Shown piece after piece: positions 1 to 11,076 of a DNA stretch of 64,000 bases; within the stretch, counting starts at the first letter, position 1; the number at the start of each line of letters is the position of its first letter. Under the pieces are notes generated by a model that saw nothing but the letters and a program-made list of their open reading frames with translations, was not told where the DNA came from and did no database searches. Position numbers and translations under genes: made by a program. Source of the DNA: Nereocystis luetkeana (lineage: Eukaryota > Sar > Phaeophyceae > Laminariales > Laminariaceae); contig JARUPZ010000005.1 in the NCBI GenBank assembly GCA_031213475.1, positions 7,994,988 through 8,058,987 of the forward strand. The letters run 5' to 3'.

Positions 1-57
1 TGGTTGATTTCTATCACAGTGTAATCGCTACTGACTGAGTCAGCCAGTGCCCAGCCC

Positions 58-289
58 TATTACGGGAGACCATACCAGGTATTAAAGAGGGCCAAATATT
101 GCTAGTAAAAATAGCGAAATATGTAGGTTTTCGTGTGTACCGTAGGTCCTATTTAATATACGAGTACCCCCCCATAATATTACGGGGGGCCATATTAAAT
201 AGGATCTAAGCTACACACAATAACCTGTATATTTCGCTATTTTTACTAACAATATTTGGTCCTATTAACTATGGATTCCCGTAATAGTA
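58..289. repeat. Two copies of palindromic element family A, in opposite orientation
   Basis: Two copies of a roughly 110-bp element lie back to back, at about 58-175 and 175-289. Each begins and ends with a terminal inverted repeat of the form TATTACGGGGGACCATA. Inside is an A/T-rich core containing TTGTTAGTAAAAATAGC or its complement and the block ACCGTAGGTCCTATTTA. The second copy is inverted relative to the first. The size, terminal repeats and lack of coding potential resemble a MITE (non-autonomous DNA transposon). Other copies lie at 41004-41114, 48643-48748, 49609-49716, 54105-54214 and, as a half, 61861-61911. Confidence 0.8.
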
Positions 290-2319
290 TATTTAGAACC
301 GGGATACAGAAGGCGGTAGTGGAACCGTCGGCATACCTCTGACTACCGTGGGGTTCCACTGCACCCTACATGGTACGGTTCCGAGGAGCCCCTCGCTGCA
401 CTGTCCGAGAAAGCCCCTCCTTCGCTGTACTGTGCGCTGTGCGGTACTACCCCAATGGAAACGGCAACTCGTGGCCGGGTTGCGAAGGGTGACGGTTCTG
501 TGCGTTCGTGTGTTTCGTGCGGCTGTGTGTCTGTGTTCAGGATGCGATGGCAACGGGCTCAACTCGTGTGTGGCCCCTCAAGATTGACATGGGCCATGGT
601 GGACCCCCACGATCGTATGCACCATACGATATGTCAAGTTTCGGTTCCGCGCCCCAGACCTTGCGGCCGACGTACTTGCGATGAAATGTAGTTGTTGCTT
701 CGCCTATATATGCATCGTAGGAAACGGGTGCTGCGTCTTTTTACGGTTATCGTTTCATTGCCGTTTATCGATTGTATCGATGCCCGAAGCTCGGATCCGT
801 TTTTTATGTGTTGCTATGCTATAGCCCAGGCTCCAGGACTCCCCCTACGCGTTTTTTTTTTTTTTTCTAAATACCTGGCGTCAGTTCCACGCTGATTGTC
901 GTCGTCTGTATTGAGGGAAACAAATGAAGCAAAAACGTATCCTCACGCATCGGCCATAATTTTGAAAAAAAATGTCTACTGACGTGTACGCCCGAGGCTC
1001 AAACGGGAGGGGTGTCCCCGCTAAACCACGCAGCCAGTCGTACAGTTAAGTCTTAAGACCAGGTAGTTTATCACGACGACGGGTGTTCCATCCAAAAGCA
1101 AAAAATCGCGTGTGTGTGTCAGGCGAGCACGCCCACAACTTGCTCAAAATCGTGTTTTCTTCGCTCGCCCTTCGTAAACGAGTCCAAATAAATGCAGCAC
1201 TCGACCCCCCGCCACCAAGACGATGACCACCATTCCCACGGTGCCTCGAGCGAGCCGCCTTGTTTGTGTGCCATTACTACTCGGTTGCTTCTCGTGCGAG
1301 TACAACGGATGTTACTCGACCGCAACGCAAATCCCCGCCCTACTCCCCCCGCCGGTATGTCGCCATGGCTATCGCACCCGACAACCCCTTCCGTTATTCG
1401 CAGCACACGGGCGATGGTATGGCGCGACTCGGCCGGCAGCGACCGCTGCTCTACCTGCTCCCGGTAAAAACTGCCAAGCCCTTTACACTGCACCCGTGTT
1501 TTCGGGCACAAATGACTTGGGGTAAGTACAAAATATTTTCGCAGTGGCAAAAAGAATCGAGACGCGCTGCCTCTTTTCCCAAAAACTTGTCCCGTGCGAC
1601 GTGCCCGACGCTACAGTAGCACTGCTACTACGTGCACGTGTACCATGCTGTCGTAGGCATACACAGGAAAAACTTTCACCGCGAACGCACCGCGTCCCGC
1701 CAATGCGGCTTATGACAGTTGAGACGCGAAAAGCAATGCAACCAGCCGCATTGCACGCGCGGTACACGACCTGCATTTGCGACATCACGACTGGGGATTT
1801 GATATTTGAACATTTAAACACTGCGGCTCGACCCAAATGTGACAGCACGACTCGAAACCGTTTCTTGCACATACATACGTATGATGCTGACGGGACAAAA
1901 CAAAAAGGCTTGGAGGACACAGGAGAAGGAGGAGGGATACAGGTGGAAAGGGAAAAGTAACAACACCAATAAGGCAGGTAAGTCCCACCACGACCACAAA
2001 GGCCCTCTTCGAAAAAGCCTACCACGGCGATGAAAAACTCGATCTAGGGTCAACCACTGTCCGGACAATTCCCTCGCCTGCGTTGCCAACCAAAAACCGT
2101 CAAGAATATTTCCCTCAACGAGGAACCTACTTCGAAATATCGACGACCCTAAAAGCTCGAGACAGGGAAAACAAGGTCGGCACTGCCGCCCGCGACACCG
2201 CCTGCAAAAGTGGAAATCCTCAACAACCGGAACAGAGAGAACAAGGCCCGACGCTGTCGCCCGTGACATCGCCTGCAAAGGTGGTAAAACGCCCTCCTCT
2301 CGTGTATTGGCTATAGACC
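290..2319. other. No supportable gene; 3' flank of the plastid-protein gene
   Basis: Short open frames occur on both strands, but none shows a recognisable domain or a convincing exon series. The stretch includes a T-run near 850 and anonymous sequence beyond the last exon of the minus-strand plastid-protein gene. A short minus-strand frame at about 1127-1200 could be a terminal exon of an unseen gene, but nothing confirms it. Confidence 0.4.
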
Positions 2320-5300
2320 TTAGATATTCTCGAGGTCTGCGACTTGCTTGCTAACGGCCTCATCCTCCTCCCGTCCGTACACGTCAATGCTCTTGTCCTG
2401 AGGGTTAGACGGAGGGGCAGACGATTGACGTGTATGTATTATGTGTTAGCAAGAGAGCCGGAAATACAAAAAAAAACGTCATGTCGAATGTGCTGTGAAG
2501 CGCTTCGGTCTCCGAAAGACGCTACGTAGTAATGGCATGTATCTGCACGGAGGTTGAGGCATCGTACGAAACGCATCGTCAAGGCATCTCACGAAGCGCC
2601 TTTCAAGACATCCTACGAAGCAATTCGAGAAGCCGTCTCACGAGACACATAGCATGAACAGACACCTTGCGCACCGCCTCACTAGAGTAGGCCTCTCACA
2701 GAGGGCCCTGCGAAGCATCTCCTGAAGACATTCCACGAGGCACCGTTCCCTGGCTCCCTAGGACAGGGCTGCCTACATACGTCGTCGGATAAAGGCAGCT
2801 TGCGCTATATCCAAACACCGTTTCCACGGCGGCACCGTTGGGTACTACTACTGTACAACAACCGTTGCGTACTACCATACTTGATATAAATAACAGAGTC
2901 AAATTGACAAGCGTGACATCCTCCTCGTGTGTAAGTGTCGTACGTTTACATGGAAGCGTGGCGATTTTACCCACCCGCCGGAGGAAAAACGGAACAAAAC
3001 CAAGACACAACACAACAAGTCGACATGGTTGCGTGGCTGGTGTGGTCCCCCCGCTGCGACGCACCTGCTTGACGTTGTCGTCGAAGCTGGGCTCGTACTT
3101 GTGGTTGAGGATGCGCTTACGCTCGATGCTGAAGTTGAAGCCGTCCAGTACGTCCCCGAAACCGCACATCTGCTCAAAACGCCCACACAAATCACCACAC
3201 GTAATGCGAGGCGGAGAAGAAGCGGGGGGGGGGGGGGGGGGGGTTGAGAAATGCTGGTTTGACTTTTGCACGAAACAAACAAAAAAAAATCCATCATTAC
3301 ATAATATGGCTCCCATCCCAGTGTTGGACTTAAGTTACGCTCGATGCTGATTTTGAAGCCGTCCGATACGTCCCCGAAGCCGCGCATCTGCTCAAAACAT
3401 TGAACACAAACCACTATAGTAGACACGTGCAGCACAGCGTCCGCTACCAATAGCCAATAAGTCAATTTGGCGTCGAGGCTCAATTTATCATATCGTCGCC
3501 ACCATTTCGCACAGGCTACTATTGGTCGACATGCGGGGTGTACTTTGGTGCGCGACCCTGAGCGCACCGTTTTCGCGGTCAATTTTTTGTTCATTGTGGA
3601 AAAGAAAACGAGCTTCGAATTCTTACCACCGATTTCCTCAAGAGCATGCGAAATAATTCGGTGAACCCGTGAACACCGTCGAGCAGAAAATAGCCCCATC
3701 ACCCGGTCATCTTTTGCCAACGTACTCGCGGGAGCGGCAAGATGACAACGACATCGAATTTCAAAACCGGACAAAGGGAAGGGGGGGGGCAACGCGCGCG
3801 GCAAATGCGTGTATGCGTGTAACCCCCCTCAGAACGAAACGCTCGTCAACTTGAAAATCGCCTCTCAAGTTACGAAACCTCACGCCGCCCGTGCAGTCTT
3901 CACTCTTCTTCAACTGGGCAGTACGATACGAAGAAGAGACACGCTAGGCACGGCTACCGCCTCCTCCGCGGGGAGGCTATTTGTTCGGATCAAAACACTA
4001 CCCGCAACCACCACCGTACCAGGTACGAGGGAAGGGAGTTGCTAACGTATACGGCTGACGAATATACGGGGCCTTCTAACCCTTTTAGGGTTGCAATCCC
4101 GTTTTGCGGGCATGTTACTTGGCATTAGAGTCACGTGTGTGTTCATGTACATACTGTGCAGTATTGAAGGTGCCCAGAGGGGGGTGCAGTGGGAGAGGTC
4201 CAAAAGCAGGGAGACCTGCGCTCCCCAACAGCACAACCTCCAGACCGAAACGTATGGGTTGCTTCTTCTTTATTTTTACGTTTGCGTTCCATCAGCGCCC
4301 ACAGTTAGTCAAAATATCCCATACCTACCAGCAGGGCGAGTTCTTATGAATAGGAAGAGGAACGCATCACCTGTCGTCGCCATTGTACTGCTATGCTGCT
4401 ATGTTGCTCACCTGTGCCTCAACCCGCCTCTTGTAGGTGCGTGCCGCCGCCAGCGACCTCTCCACCGGGTTCTCGCAGATCTGAAACCGCCGAAAAAGCC
4501 GAAACGCAACGAAGGGGTTACTCTAGACAAAACCGACGGAGATATCATAGCCTATATCGGCATATTGTACTTCAGTTGTCAAAGGCGTGTAGCTACTACA
4601 GGCGCGGAGCTCTCAAGCCATGTTCTACCGGGCCTACTACTGAAAAAACGCAGAGATCCTCAGGATTCTACCCAACTCGGCGGCATGTTGCCAGGGAGGG
4701 ATAGCAAAGGCGACCCCAAAGTGCCTCCTGCTGGTTCGCGATACCGCCCCATCGCGTTTTCTGGTGATCCTTGCATCACCGTCATAGAACTCTACAACAG
4801 ATAAAAATATACCGGAAGATATTTCAGGGTATATAGGCATAGTGTGAGCCTGGTGTGGCCGGTGCGCTCGGTCTGCAAGACGTGTCGGTATCGCATCCGG
4901 AGCGCCGCCGACGGTGCTTCCTTGCGACTACGGACAGGCTTACTGCGAACAGCGAACGGGCAACAAAAAAAAAGCAGCATATGGCAAACGTTGTCCCTCT
5001 TGGGCGCGGTTCGCAGGTTGCACCAACCAAGTGAGCAGCTGAAACAAGAAAAAAACGAGCCCCGCGGTCAACATCAACATGTGGTGGTTTTGCGCTGCAA
5101 GACTGTTCGTGCAAAACAGTAACGGCTAGACTATTCGCGAAAACGTGTAACGCCCACGCGTATTCGGGCAAAAATGTAACCGCAAGACCGTTTCCGCAAA
5201 AAATGTGACGGCGAGACCGTTCCTGCAAAAGTGTAACGGCGAGACCGTTCCTGCAAAAGTGTAACGGCAAGATCGTTTCCGCAAAGGGGTAACGAATCAA

Positions 5301-8300
5301 AGGGCCACTACTCCAAGACCGAAACAGCAAGCGGTTATCTCCCTCTCCAACTCAAGGCAATAACGCAAGCTTGACTTGAGCCATAAATGCCGGCGACAAT
5401 AGGGCGAAACCATTATTTACACATAAAAAAGATGTGCCAAAACAAGAGCGCAAAAAAATCAACCCGAATAATACGAACACCACCGATACTGGGGCGTGAC
5501 CATTCTCGACACAAGCCAAAAACATGGGCCCAAAAACAAACAAAACTGAGACGAAAAAAGGTCAAATTCTGAGTATCGGCAAAACGATCTCACGTGCGCC
5601 GTCTCCTCGCCGTCGAGGATCTTGAGTTTCTCGACATTGATCCCGGTGGGCCTCGAAGGGGGGCCGATAAAGATGTCCTTCGCCTTGAAGGCAGTCACAC
5701 GAACGTACGACGTCTCCAGGCTCGCCGAGCTCGCGATGGTCTCCAACGTGGCCGCCGTGAGGGGCTCGTACACGTAGTACTCTGTCACGGAGGGAGCGGG
5801 GGGGGAGACGAAGCGGCCAGGCGTAAGACAACAAGACAGCACACCGATGACGGGTTTCCTCTGGTACTAGCGTGACAAACAGGGCTGTTCACGAGTCGGA
5901 TCAAACCTCGCCGGTCAGGTCGGGTCGGGCAAGGGGGAGCCGACCCGACCCGATCCGTGTGAGTATGAAAACCTCGTGCCTCCGTCATCCGATCCGAAAC
6001 ACAACCCGATCCAACCCGATCCATGATATTTCGAGGAAATCCTGACCCAACCCACGGGTTGTTGGGGACACGACTCGTGAATCGCCCAGCTAATCCTGAC
6101 GGCGCCAAAAAAGTAAACGGTTCGTATCCCATTCAAGTTGCCTGAAACCGTGTGCAAGACTGACGGCCGAGAGATTATTATCTACCTGGTACCTGGTATA
6201 CACAGTACTTACAGTACCATTCTCCCATTTTTCCACCAACGCCCAACCATGGTAGACAATACAGCTGCCATATCTTGAAAAAATCAGACGGCCTGATGAA
6301 AAAACAGCGCAAGACAAAAAAGTCGCCGCCTTGATAAAATAACACTGCCTGTCAACAAGGAAGAAAATAATCCCATTCGAGTTGCTTGAAGCCGATTACA
6401 TGCCTGCCTGCCGCAGAGAATAAGCCCATTCGAGTTGCCTGAAGCCGATTACATGCCTGCCTGCCGACCGAGAGATTAATATAAATATATAATATACAAG
6501 GCGCTTCGCTCCGCGGGCGGCCTACTGAGAAAAAAAGTACATGAAATTATGCGAAGCGAACAGAGGTCCACGATTGAGTTTAGTTTTTGCAAGGATCGTA
6601 ATTGCAAACCGGCGACTTGATAATGCCAAGAGTCTCCCGCCGCCATGCTTCAGGAAAAAACAGCTCCGACGTCAGCTTGGATGCCTCATATACGCTTCGC
6701 GTCGCTGATGTCGTACCTACGTACATACACCCCAGGTAGGGTACTACTGTCTGTACTTATTTTCTTCGCACGATATACTCTATGTCTGTACCGTATGTAC
6801 GAAGAAAGCGAAAGCACAGCACGGCACAGCAGCAAAAACAATGAAAATGAAACCGAAAACTCGGAAAGGAAAAAAAATCCCCGTCCCCTCTCGTGTAATA
6901 GTTTTCTGGCTGATTGGAACACCTTACACGCGGTCGAAAAAAAGAAAAGAAAAAAACGCATTCTCTCTCAGCCTCGTACGCCGCCCGCCCCTCTCGCGAC
7001 CACCTCGCTACCGATTCGGTCCGGGTAAGCTTTTATCACTCTCTGCCACAATCAGCCCCGTCGCCCACCCCGCGTGAAGCCAGGTGCTCACCGTGGCCGT
7101 CATTCGCCAGCTCGATAACGTTGGTGTTCAAACTGCACACCTCCCTCTTTCAACTTCAGCGTGGCCGCAAAAATAAGCACCGCTTGAATATTTTCTTGCC
7201 CTCCAGAACGACCTTTATAAACTCGTACATACTCTATCAACAATCATAAATCGAAGCCAGACAAAGCCCGTTCATGCATCCCTCGTGTCTCGAGGCACAC
7301 GCGACGCCTAGGCACGAAAGCGGCGACCGCACTCCTTGCAACCCCCCCTCTACCCGCCAGCACCCGCTGGCACCCGCGACGGTGCCGGGTCCTCCCGCGA
7401 CGCCGTGCTCGGAGAACACGCACGCACACGAAACGAAAGAAGAAAAAAGGAAGAAATGACCGAGAAAACAAAGAACTGCTGGAAAGGTCCGGCAAGTAAT
7501 GAAAGGAGGCGGTTTGGAAGTGGGAGCTCTGAGAGGCCAGGGATGCACCAACCGAGCACGCTCAGGGGTTGTGATCTAAGTATGTAGTTCTATATACCAG
7601 GGTGTATATATATTTACTGAAAGTAGTACCATTCTCCCAAGTCTCAACCAACTCACAACAATGACGCCACTCACAAACACCCTGCTGCGCGACTTCCTAA
7701 CTATTGTACCAGGTAGTTGACCTATCTTGAAAAATCAGACGGTCTGATGAAAAAACAGCCAAGACAAAAATACGCCGTCTTGACGAATTTACACGGTCTG
7801 TCAACAAAGCAGAAAGACGAGACAGCTTGTTGATAAAACAACACGGCATGGGTTTCATGGCCAGTGGCGGGGCCACGTGCCAAGAGAAACACGCCTACTG
7901 GAGCTAAACCGCGCGCAAACCGGGTGGTCAAACCGTCTGCGTTGTACCATGAGAAAAATGGGACTGGCCACGGCTTTCGGGAGAAATCACAAGAGGCATG
8001 CGTGATGATAGGTGAAACAAAAAAATCACGATCGATTCGTGACTTCCATCGGGCAGAATGGTGTGAAAATTCTTCCTGTGGGTGCAGGAGTGCTTAAGCA
8101 TGCCTGCCTGCCTTCGTGCGTGCGTGTGCGTGGGCTCGCCCCAAGGCGTCGATGTTACCCGTTGAGGTAGGTCACCGCGGGACACACGGTGCTCCCCGAA
8201 CAGGCGAAAAAAAAAGCCGACCGAAATAATTCCAAAACAATCGGACGAACGCACCCAACGAACGCGCCCACTCACCGTCGAGCTTAAGGTTGTCGTTCAT

Positions 8301-10243
8301 GACAAAGCAGCAGGCCAGGCCGAACGCCACGTAGTCATCGTCTTCGAGGGGCTTGAGGAGCGGGTCGTCCAAGTACTGCGTTTCCACGAGCAGCATGTAT
8401 GCAGCATAGGCAGGCAAGGGGCAGGACAGCCGACAAAGGCGGCGGAATCGTCAAAGGAAGGGTGGGTGAAAAAATGTCCGCACCGCCGCCTGTCTGTCCG
8501 GGTGCAGCGTTGAAACTGCTGGCTTCGTCTCCCCGCAGAGCGCGAAAGACCGCAGTGGGGGATCCAAGTACCACGCGTTACTACCAACACTGATGCAGAG
8601 TTGCTCTTTGTGCTGCACGTACGTACCCCTTTGTTCTCCTCCATGCGCATGGCACGAGATTGCCTCACAGCCGACCTAGAGGACACCGCAGATCGGGACA
8701 ACGCCGACGACCTTCGAAACAACCGGCAGCAAACGAGATAGAATGCAAAAACAAGGGGAGAGAACATGCGAGGGTGCATCAGGCCAGCGATGTTACTATT
8801 AATATAAACACTTACGATGATAATGCTAAATGCAGGGACAACAATAGTAACGTCGAGCGACCATGTTTTCAGCGGCTTTGTGGTTATTCTCTCTGAGGCG
8901 ATTTCCTTGCGCAAAAACGCCACCCCGCTACCAGTACGTACCAACATGCCACGCAAGCGGAGTGCTACTCGCAGTGCTAGCGCGTAGTGCTACAGTAGTA
9001 ATACAATATGTACGGTCGCAGGTGGCCAAAAACAGATACCTGGTATGATACTTGCGATGTACGCATCATATGAATATGTACGAAATTCGTCACGAAACAC
9101 AAAAAACGTTAGTCAATCTAAACGGCCGTATGGACTATGGACCGTTACAACGAGAGCGGAAGGGACAGGGAACTATGAATACCGAACACCTCTGCCGCAG
9201 AGGTGCTATTTACCAGGTACCAGGTAAAGAATAGGGCGAGCCTTGCCAGGTTCCCATGGTGTACTGATGCTCTACACGGCAGTACTCGTAGATACAACGC
9301 TAGAGACGGAGCTATATCAAGTGTTACACCAGTTTCAGGCCGCCTAGGAGCACGCGTCAAAGCGCCAGGCACTGCATGCGTACAGCAGTATTGGTGCAGC
9401 ACTCGATACGACTTGCCTGGTACCAGCTGCCCCGTTATGGCGGTACGAATAGTGCAGCCAGCAAAACGCCTATCCCGTGAGCAAAATGAGCTTGGCTTTC
9501 AACCGCCCTTACGAATGCACTTCCACACTGAAGGATCATGGCCACGACAAAACAAATACGACTGCGTGAGCTACCAGCAGCACAAGCTATGATATGATGT
9601 GACTGTCGACTGTCCATCCCCCATCCTCAATCCTCTGTTTCCGGTTATCGTAAATGTATCTGTACCGGGTATCTGGTACTGCTGTATACACTGCTTGTGA
9701 CAGGACGCCAGTTCAACATACAAACAAACAGGTAAAAACAAACATGTGCAGCTGATGGTGTGCCTGGGATGCTTCATGCTCGGATCTAAACGATTACACG
9801 ATTACCACGGAACGGCTAGAACACGCCGCAAGCCGCACAGCAGCAGCTACACAACGACAGAACACGTCCGAGCCATGCGAACTACTAACCCACGCGAGCC
9901 CCCTCATGTCCGTGGACGCCACGTTGGAATGCTCGGTAGCGTCGTGGTCTCCCAAGGCACAGCTGTCTGTATCATACAGCCGTGACAGGACCCCGCCCGA
10001 GAGGATGCCACATGTCACCCTCTTACTTTTGGGGGGAGTCACGCCCATGATTCATTCCAATATCACGGGTTTTCGTGCCCACTACTGCTGTGAGAGGTAA
10101 ACCGCGCGTCATGCGTGGCGTGCTCACCTCGTGGCAGTCATTGCGCTCGCCCGAGACGCAGTAGGCGCGACGAAAGCGGTTGACGAAGTGCATGACAGCA
10201 CAATGGCCGCGACCACACACAGGCCAGCACGGAAGGAAGACAT
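2320..10243 (-). CDS. Plastid-targeted protein of unknown function (8 exons placed)
   Basis: The start codon is at 10243-10241, with an in-frame TAG just upstream. Exons in transcript order are 10243-10128, 8675-8627, 8375-8276, 7132-7092, 5781-5594, 4480-4412, 3169-3065 and 2397-2320 (TAA stop). Residues 1-38 form a hydrophobic signal peptide followed by STAFVAPTAS. This is the bipartite presequence of stramenopile plastids, with F after the predicted cleavage site. The mature part is soluble and includes an acidic LKPLEDDDYV segment, IFIGPPSRPTGINVEKL, FGDVLDGFNFSIER and a charged C-terminus ending ADLENI. Intron phases agree at every junction except 8276 to 7132, where one small exon or another acceptor is missing. 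The total is about 250 residues. I do not recognise the family. The presequence and exon chain are seen; plastid location is inferred from the motif; the function is unknown. The first stretches of the exon at 3169 are duplicated at 3337-3415. Confidence 0.75.
2550..2745. repeat. Degenerate short tandem repeat
   Basis: Blocks resembling GCATCTCACGAAGC recur about every 20-25 bases with many substitutions. No reading frame is maintained. It lies in the last intron of the plastid-protein gene. Confidence 0.4.
3337..3415 (-). pseudogene. Fossil partial copy of the 3169-3065 exon
   Basis: On the minus strand this stretch repeats the end of an intron (TTTTGAGCAG) and the first 17 codons of the exon at 3169. 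It reads MRGFGDVSDGFKISIER where the true exon reads MCGFGDVLDGFNFSIER. Similarity then stops and no 5' splice site follows. It therefore looks like a decayed partial exon duplication and not a usable alternative exon. It lies between exons 4480-4412 and 3169-3065. Confidence 0.8.
4074..4112. repeat. Half-copy of palindromic element family B
   Basis: The sequence carries AACCCTTTTAGGGTTGCAAT followed by CCCGTTTTGCGGG. This is the left arm of the roughly 90-bp element seen complete at 17260-17362 and 35456-35549; the right arm is absent. Confidence 0.55.
5085..5295. repeat. 28-bp minisatellite in an intron
   Basis: About seven units of a 27-28 bp repeat occur, with core GCGAGACCGTTCCTGC followed by AAAAGTGTAACG. 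The two central units are nearly identical and the outer ones are diverged. It lies in the intron between exons 5781-5594 and 4480-4412 of the plastid-protein gene. Confidence 0.8.
5895..6060. repeat. CCCGACCCG-rich degenerate repeat (family D)
   Basis: The pentamer-like CCCGA/CCCAA recurs in blocks such as CCCGACCCGATCCGTG, mixed with less regular sequence. The same family forms longer arrays at 24893-25195 and 33630-33735. Confidence 0.55.
6180..6365. repeat. Copy 1 of a 180-bp intronic duplication
   Basis: This block starts with two TACCTGGTA motifs. It then contains GTACCATTCTCCCA, TATCTTGAAAAAATCAGACG and CTGATGAAAAAACAGC. All of these recur in the same order at about 7600-7850. Near the copies, CATTCGAGTTGCCTGAAGCC also recurs at about 6128, 6376 and 6430. 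Confidence 0.65.
7600..7850. repeat. Copy 2 of the 180-bp intronic duplication
   Basis: This is the second copy of the block at 6180-6365, with GTACCATTCTCCCA near 7626 and CTTGAAAAATCAGACGG near 7727. It contains additional sequence in the middle. Both copies are in introns of the plastid-protein gene, on either side of the small exon at 7132-7092. Confidence 0.65.
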
Positions 10244-11076
10244 CGCTTCCTAGAGACGAAAGGTGTGGTGAGAGCTTTCGTTCGAGCCGACCGGTTCGGT
10301 AGGGTCGTAGGAGCTTCGAGTACTCGCGGCGATCGTGGTGCGAGGTAGCGAGGCAAGAGAGGTGCCATGTAAAAGAGCCTCCCATGCTGGGGAGCTTTAG
10401 CTATGATTCCCGGATTAGGAAGGCTTTCTGAAACACTATGAAACCCCCGCCCATCGTTTTGGGCAACGTGACTGCTGTAAAGACAGTCTGTCATCTGTCT
10501 TCTCGAGTAGAGGCAGTTCTCTCGGGCAAGGTAAGCCGCCACAAGACGAAACTTGACACATGCTAGACATGTATATCTTGCTTCTGTTTTACTAGCCTCT
10601 GCCCACTGTAGCATACGTGATTCCGGCCTCCGAGCTCCGCAAAGTGTGTGAAGCGTCTCAAGAACCGGACCCAATTCTGCTGTACGTACCCCGGTAGTGA
10701 TCTCCTTTCGTCGCGTTACATTGATAGCGCTGTCGGCGTCCACAACACTGAACCATTCACAGGGCGAGAGGGCGGGGTCATTCTGGTGTTGAAGTGGCTT
10801 CGACGTCGCTCGTTTTCGACACTGCGCATGATAATATCGGGTGTTGCACTGCAAACTTCCGTCATAAAACTCAGACAACCTCCGTCCCGAAAACCGTGTT
10901 TTGGTGCCCCCTCCCTCCCCCCCTCTCTCCCTTCCTCCTCCCCTCTCTCCCTTCCTCCCTCCCTCCCTCCCTCCCTGTCGTGCTGCTTGACGCCCCCTTG
11001 ATCACCACGTCTATTTATCGCGTACGGGTGAAGTAAGGAGAGCGATCGCTGCGACTGCGCAGAGGAAGGCAAGGCC
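10244..11076. promoter_or_regulatory. Divergent intergenic region between the plastid-protein gene and NDUFB9
   Basis: This 833-bp stretch separates two start codons that face away from each other, so it must hold both 5' UTRs and both promoters. A long pyrimidine tract of CCCT/CTCC units occupies about 10905-10975. No TATA box was convincing on either side. Calling it a shared promoter is inference from gene orientation. Confidence 0.5.

Noticed and set aside
985..1045. tRNA-like sequence on the minus strand (GTGGTTTAGCGGGG with GTTTGAGCCTC)
   Set aside because: Box A- and box B-like strings occur, but spacing and stems do not give a cloverleaf.
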